DNA from: JALYSX01 sp035544315
GTDB lineage: Bacteria > Vulcanimicrobiota > Vulcanimicrobiia > Vulcanimicrobiales > Vulcanimicrobiaceae
DNA: 6,087 bases
Assembly (NCBI GenBank): GCA_035544315.1
Contig: DATKGB010000196.1
Span: 1-6,087, forward strand
Reading direction: 5' to 3'
The notes beneath the pieces were generated by a model that was given only the letters and a program-made list of their open reading frames with translations, did not search any database and was not told the origin of the DNA. This document shows positions 4,460-6,087 of this stretch, in pieces. Each line of letters starts with the position of its first letter. Positions within the stretch are counted from its first letter, which is position 1. Position numbers and translations under genes: made by a program.

Positions 4460-6087
4460 ATGGCGTCCGAAACGCTCATTATCGTCGTTGGCGGCGACTA
4501 CCTCGCGCTGGAGATCTGCCGCGAGATCCTCAAGACGGCCGGGCATCGCGTTGTGCTGGTGTGGAAGCACATGGACGAACGGGAGGCGCGCAAATGGGAG
4601 ATCACGGTCCGGCGGCTCGACGAGGAGTACGGTGAAGCGTTTGATTTTCTCCAAGAAGATCCAACCGAGCTCGGCATTTTAGGGCGCGCGGGTTTGCGTC
4701 CGGCCGACGGCAGCGAGCGGACGCACTGTTTAGTCGCCGTTGCTTCCGACGATCGCCTGAACTTGCGTGTCGCGCTGTTGGCCCGCGACATCGACGACGG
4801 CGTCCGCATCACCTTGCGACAGTTCAATCCGCTGCTCGGGCATAAAATTGAAGAGGGCTTGCAGTACCGCTGCACGGCGATCTCGCCGGCGGCGCACGCG
4901 GCGGCGACTTACGCCGCCGCGGCGGTCGACCCGCAATGCACGTACGCGTTGCCGTTTCCAACGCTCGAAACGATCATCGCACGATTGGCGCACCGACACG
5001 AAACCATCGGCGGCGGAGGATCGCTGCGAAGCGTCGCATCCGCGAGCCTGTTTGGTTTCTCGGAACGAAGTGCGGCCGAGTTCGGAATCGTTGGATCGAC
5101 GATCGTGCAAGCCGAGGCCCGCCTGCCGCTACGTATGGTCGCGGTCAACGGCGTGACTCCATACGTCTGTCACGGTCGCGTTTTGCGCCTAGACGACGCC
5201 TTGTTGGATCGGCCGCTGCAGGCCGACGATCGGGTGGTTGCCTTCGGCGCGGTCAAAGATTTGCGCGATGCGCGGCCGCCGGCATCGCAAGGCCGCGAGG
5301 CATACGATGCGGTCGGCGTGCGAGCGGCGTTTCGCACCGCGCGCCGCGCCGTGATGCGCATGGAGCCGATCTTGCGTAACGTCATGATCGCCAGCATTGC
5401 GCTGTACTGCGTTTTCGTCGGTTACTTCGCCGCGTCGCTACACTTGAGCGTCCCCGCAGCGATGTATTTTGTGACGACGACCATGACGACCGTGGGCTAT
5501 GGCGACATCACACCGTGCAAGAACTGCGCGGCGGTTACCGATTTTCGCGCGGCGTGGCCGCTGCTCGTCGCGATGGTGACCATGCTGGTCGGGATCGTGA
5601 TCTTCGCGGTCATTACCGCAACCATCACGTCGGCGCTCAACTCGGCGCAGACTCGCTTGACCCAAGGGTTGAGGCGGATCCACCGACGCGGTCATATTAT
5701 CGTGTGCGGCGCCGGGAACATAGGATCGCTGGTGATCGACTACTTGCGCGACATGGGCGAAAAGCTCGTCGTGGTCGAACGCGATCCCGATGCGTTGCTG
5801 ATCGAACTGGCGCGCGACCGGAAGATCGACCTGTTGACCGGCGACGCCACCAGCGACGAAACGATTTCGTATTGCTCGCCCGAAACCGCCAGGTCGTTGA
5901 TCGGCGTCACCAACAGCGATACGGCCAACCTCGAGGCCGCGCTGGGCGCCCGCACCCGCACCCGCGCCGGCGGCAAGCTCCTGCCCGTAGTGCTGCGCAT
6001 CGACGACTTGTCGTTCGGCGCGTCGATCGAGCGGCACTTCGGTATCACGTCGTTCTCGACGATCGAATTGACGGCGCCGACCATCCC
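4460..6087 (+). CDS. RCK-pore-RCK potassium channel (TrkA-N / ion channel / TrkA-N), 3' end outside window
   Basis: One frame stays open from the ATG at 4460 to the window edge, giving 542 residues without a stop. Residues 1 to about 160 form a Rossmann-like TrkA-N lobe (ETLIIVVGGDYLALEI, then HRVVLVW and FLQEDPTE). About 200-268 resembles an RCK C-lobe. Two hydrophobic helices (about 307-327 and 366-392) flank a pore helix and the K+ selectivity filter TVGYGD (344-349). A second TrkA-N domain starts at 411: HIIVCGAGNIG with an intact GxGxxG (417-422), acidic E440 at the end of strand 2, and GDAT (461-464). This second domain continues off the edge. The product should be a membrane K+ channel with cytoplasmic ligand-sensing domains on both sides of the pore. 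The N-terminal motif is degenerate (G-G-D-Y-L-A), so that lobe may not bind NAD(H). A CxxC (353-356) lies just after the filter. Channel identity is firm; ligand and role are unknown. Confidence 0.9.
   Translation, partial: MASETLIIVVGGDYLALEICREILKTAGHRVVLVWKHMDEREARKWEITVRRLDEEYGEAFDFLQEDPTELGILGRAGLRPADGSERTHCLVAVASDDRLNLRVALLARDIDDGVRITLRQFNPLLGHKIEEGLQYRCTAISPAAHAAATYAAAAVDPQCTYALPFPTLETIIARLAHRHETIGGGGSLRSVASASLFGFSERSAAEFGIVGSTIVQAEARLPLRMVAVNGVTPYVCHGRVLRLDDALLDRPLQADDRVVAFGAVKDLRDARPPASQGREAYDAVGVRAAFRTARRAVMRMEPILRNVMIASIALYCVFVGYFAASLHLSVPAAMYFVTTTMTTVGYGDITPCKNCAAVTDFRAAWPLLVAMVTMLVGIVIFAVITATITSALNSAQTRLTQGLRRIHRRGHIIVCGAGNIGSLVIDYLRDMGEKLVVVERDPDALLIELARDRKIDLLTGDATSDETISYCSPETARSLIGVTNSDTANLEAALGARTRTRAGGKLLPVVLRIDDLSFGASIERHFGITSFSTIELTAPTI
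5489..5506 (+). other. K+ selectivity filter of the channel gene (TVGYGD)
   Basis: These six codons encode Thr-Val-Gly-Tyr-Gly-Asp, the signature of K+-selective pores. They are preceded by the pore helix AMYFVTTTMT and followed by I-T-P-C-K-N-C. The full, unaltered signature argues for K+ selectivity rather than a non-selective or Na+ pore. Confidence 0.93.

Noticed and set aside
4460..4654. N-terminal extension of the methyltransferase by 65 residues (start at 4654)
   Set aside because: The added part has no methyltransferase similarity and is antisense to the well-supported channel coding sequence.
5948..5966. CGCACC-type short tandem repeat
   Set aside because: It is only about two and a half units long, in frame, and encodes an Ala-Arg-Thr run in the second RCK domain. 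It is not a meaningful repeat array.
5438..6084. Minus-strand open frames opposite the channel pore and second RCK domain
   Set aside because: They have repetitive Arg/Gly/Asp-rich composition and no domain pattern, and are shadows of the plus-strand channel frame.

Overview
This is a high-GC (about 60% by eye), gene-dense stretch of bacterial chromosome. It has no mobile elements, rRNA, tRNA or CRISPR. The contents (eubacterial ThiS/ThiG thiamine synthesis, a quinone-reducing ETF dehydrogenase, an RCK-gated K+ channel) fit a free-living bacterium with a quinone-linked respiratory chain. The species cannot be fixed from the sequence. The overall look (high GC, very tight packing, many CGATCG palindromes) resembles environmental lineages such as Candidatus Eremiobacterota, but that is only an impression.

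Left part, plus strand (1-3878): six genes read the same way with almost no spacing. A gene entering from the left ends at 100 with a CxxC-containing tail, possibly a zf-CHCC zinc finger. Its stop overlaps the GTG start of an M14-type zinc carboxypeptidase/acylase (97-855) in a GTGA. Two bases later comes a complete ETF:ubiquinone oxidoreductase (858-2519). After 40 bases come thiS (2560-2760), thiG (2770-3564) and a single-domain rhodanese (3561-3878) that overlaps thiG by 4 bases. ThiS carries sulfur as a C-terminal thiocarboxylate, ThiG uses it to build the thiamine thiazole, and the rhodanese is a plausible sulfur handler for ThiS. The adenylating enzyme (ThiF/MoeB type) and the dehydroglycine source (ThiO or ThiH) are not in the window. 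The peptidase and ETF-QO have no obvious metabolic link to thiamine, so the run is best read as a compact transcription unit of mixed function.

Right part (3875-6087): a minus-strand class I SAM methyltransferase (4459 down to 3875) converges on the rhodanese with overlapping stop codons. It diverges from a large plus-strand gene with start codons that abut exactly, inside a CATATG palindrome. That plus-strand gene (4460 to beyond the window end, 542 codons visible) is the most interesting object here. It encodes an N-terminal RCK/TrkA-like regulatory unit, a two-helix K+ channel pore with a TVGYGD filter, and then a second RCK domain with an intact GxGxxG motif. The usual two-RCK channel has both RCK units after the pore.

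No intergenic stretch exceeds 40 bases. I found no THI-box (TPP riboswitch), no convincing rho-independent terminator and no promoter I would defend.
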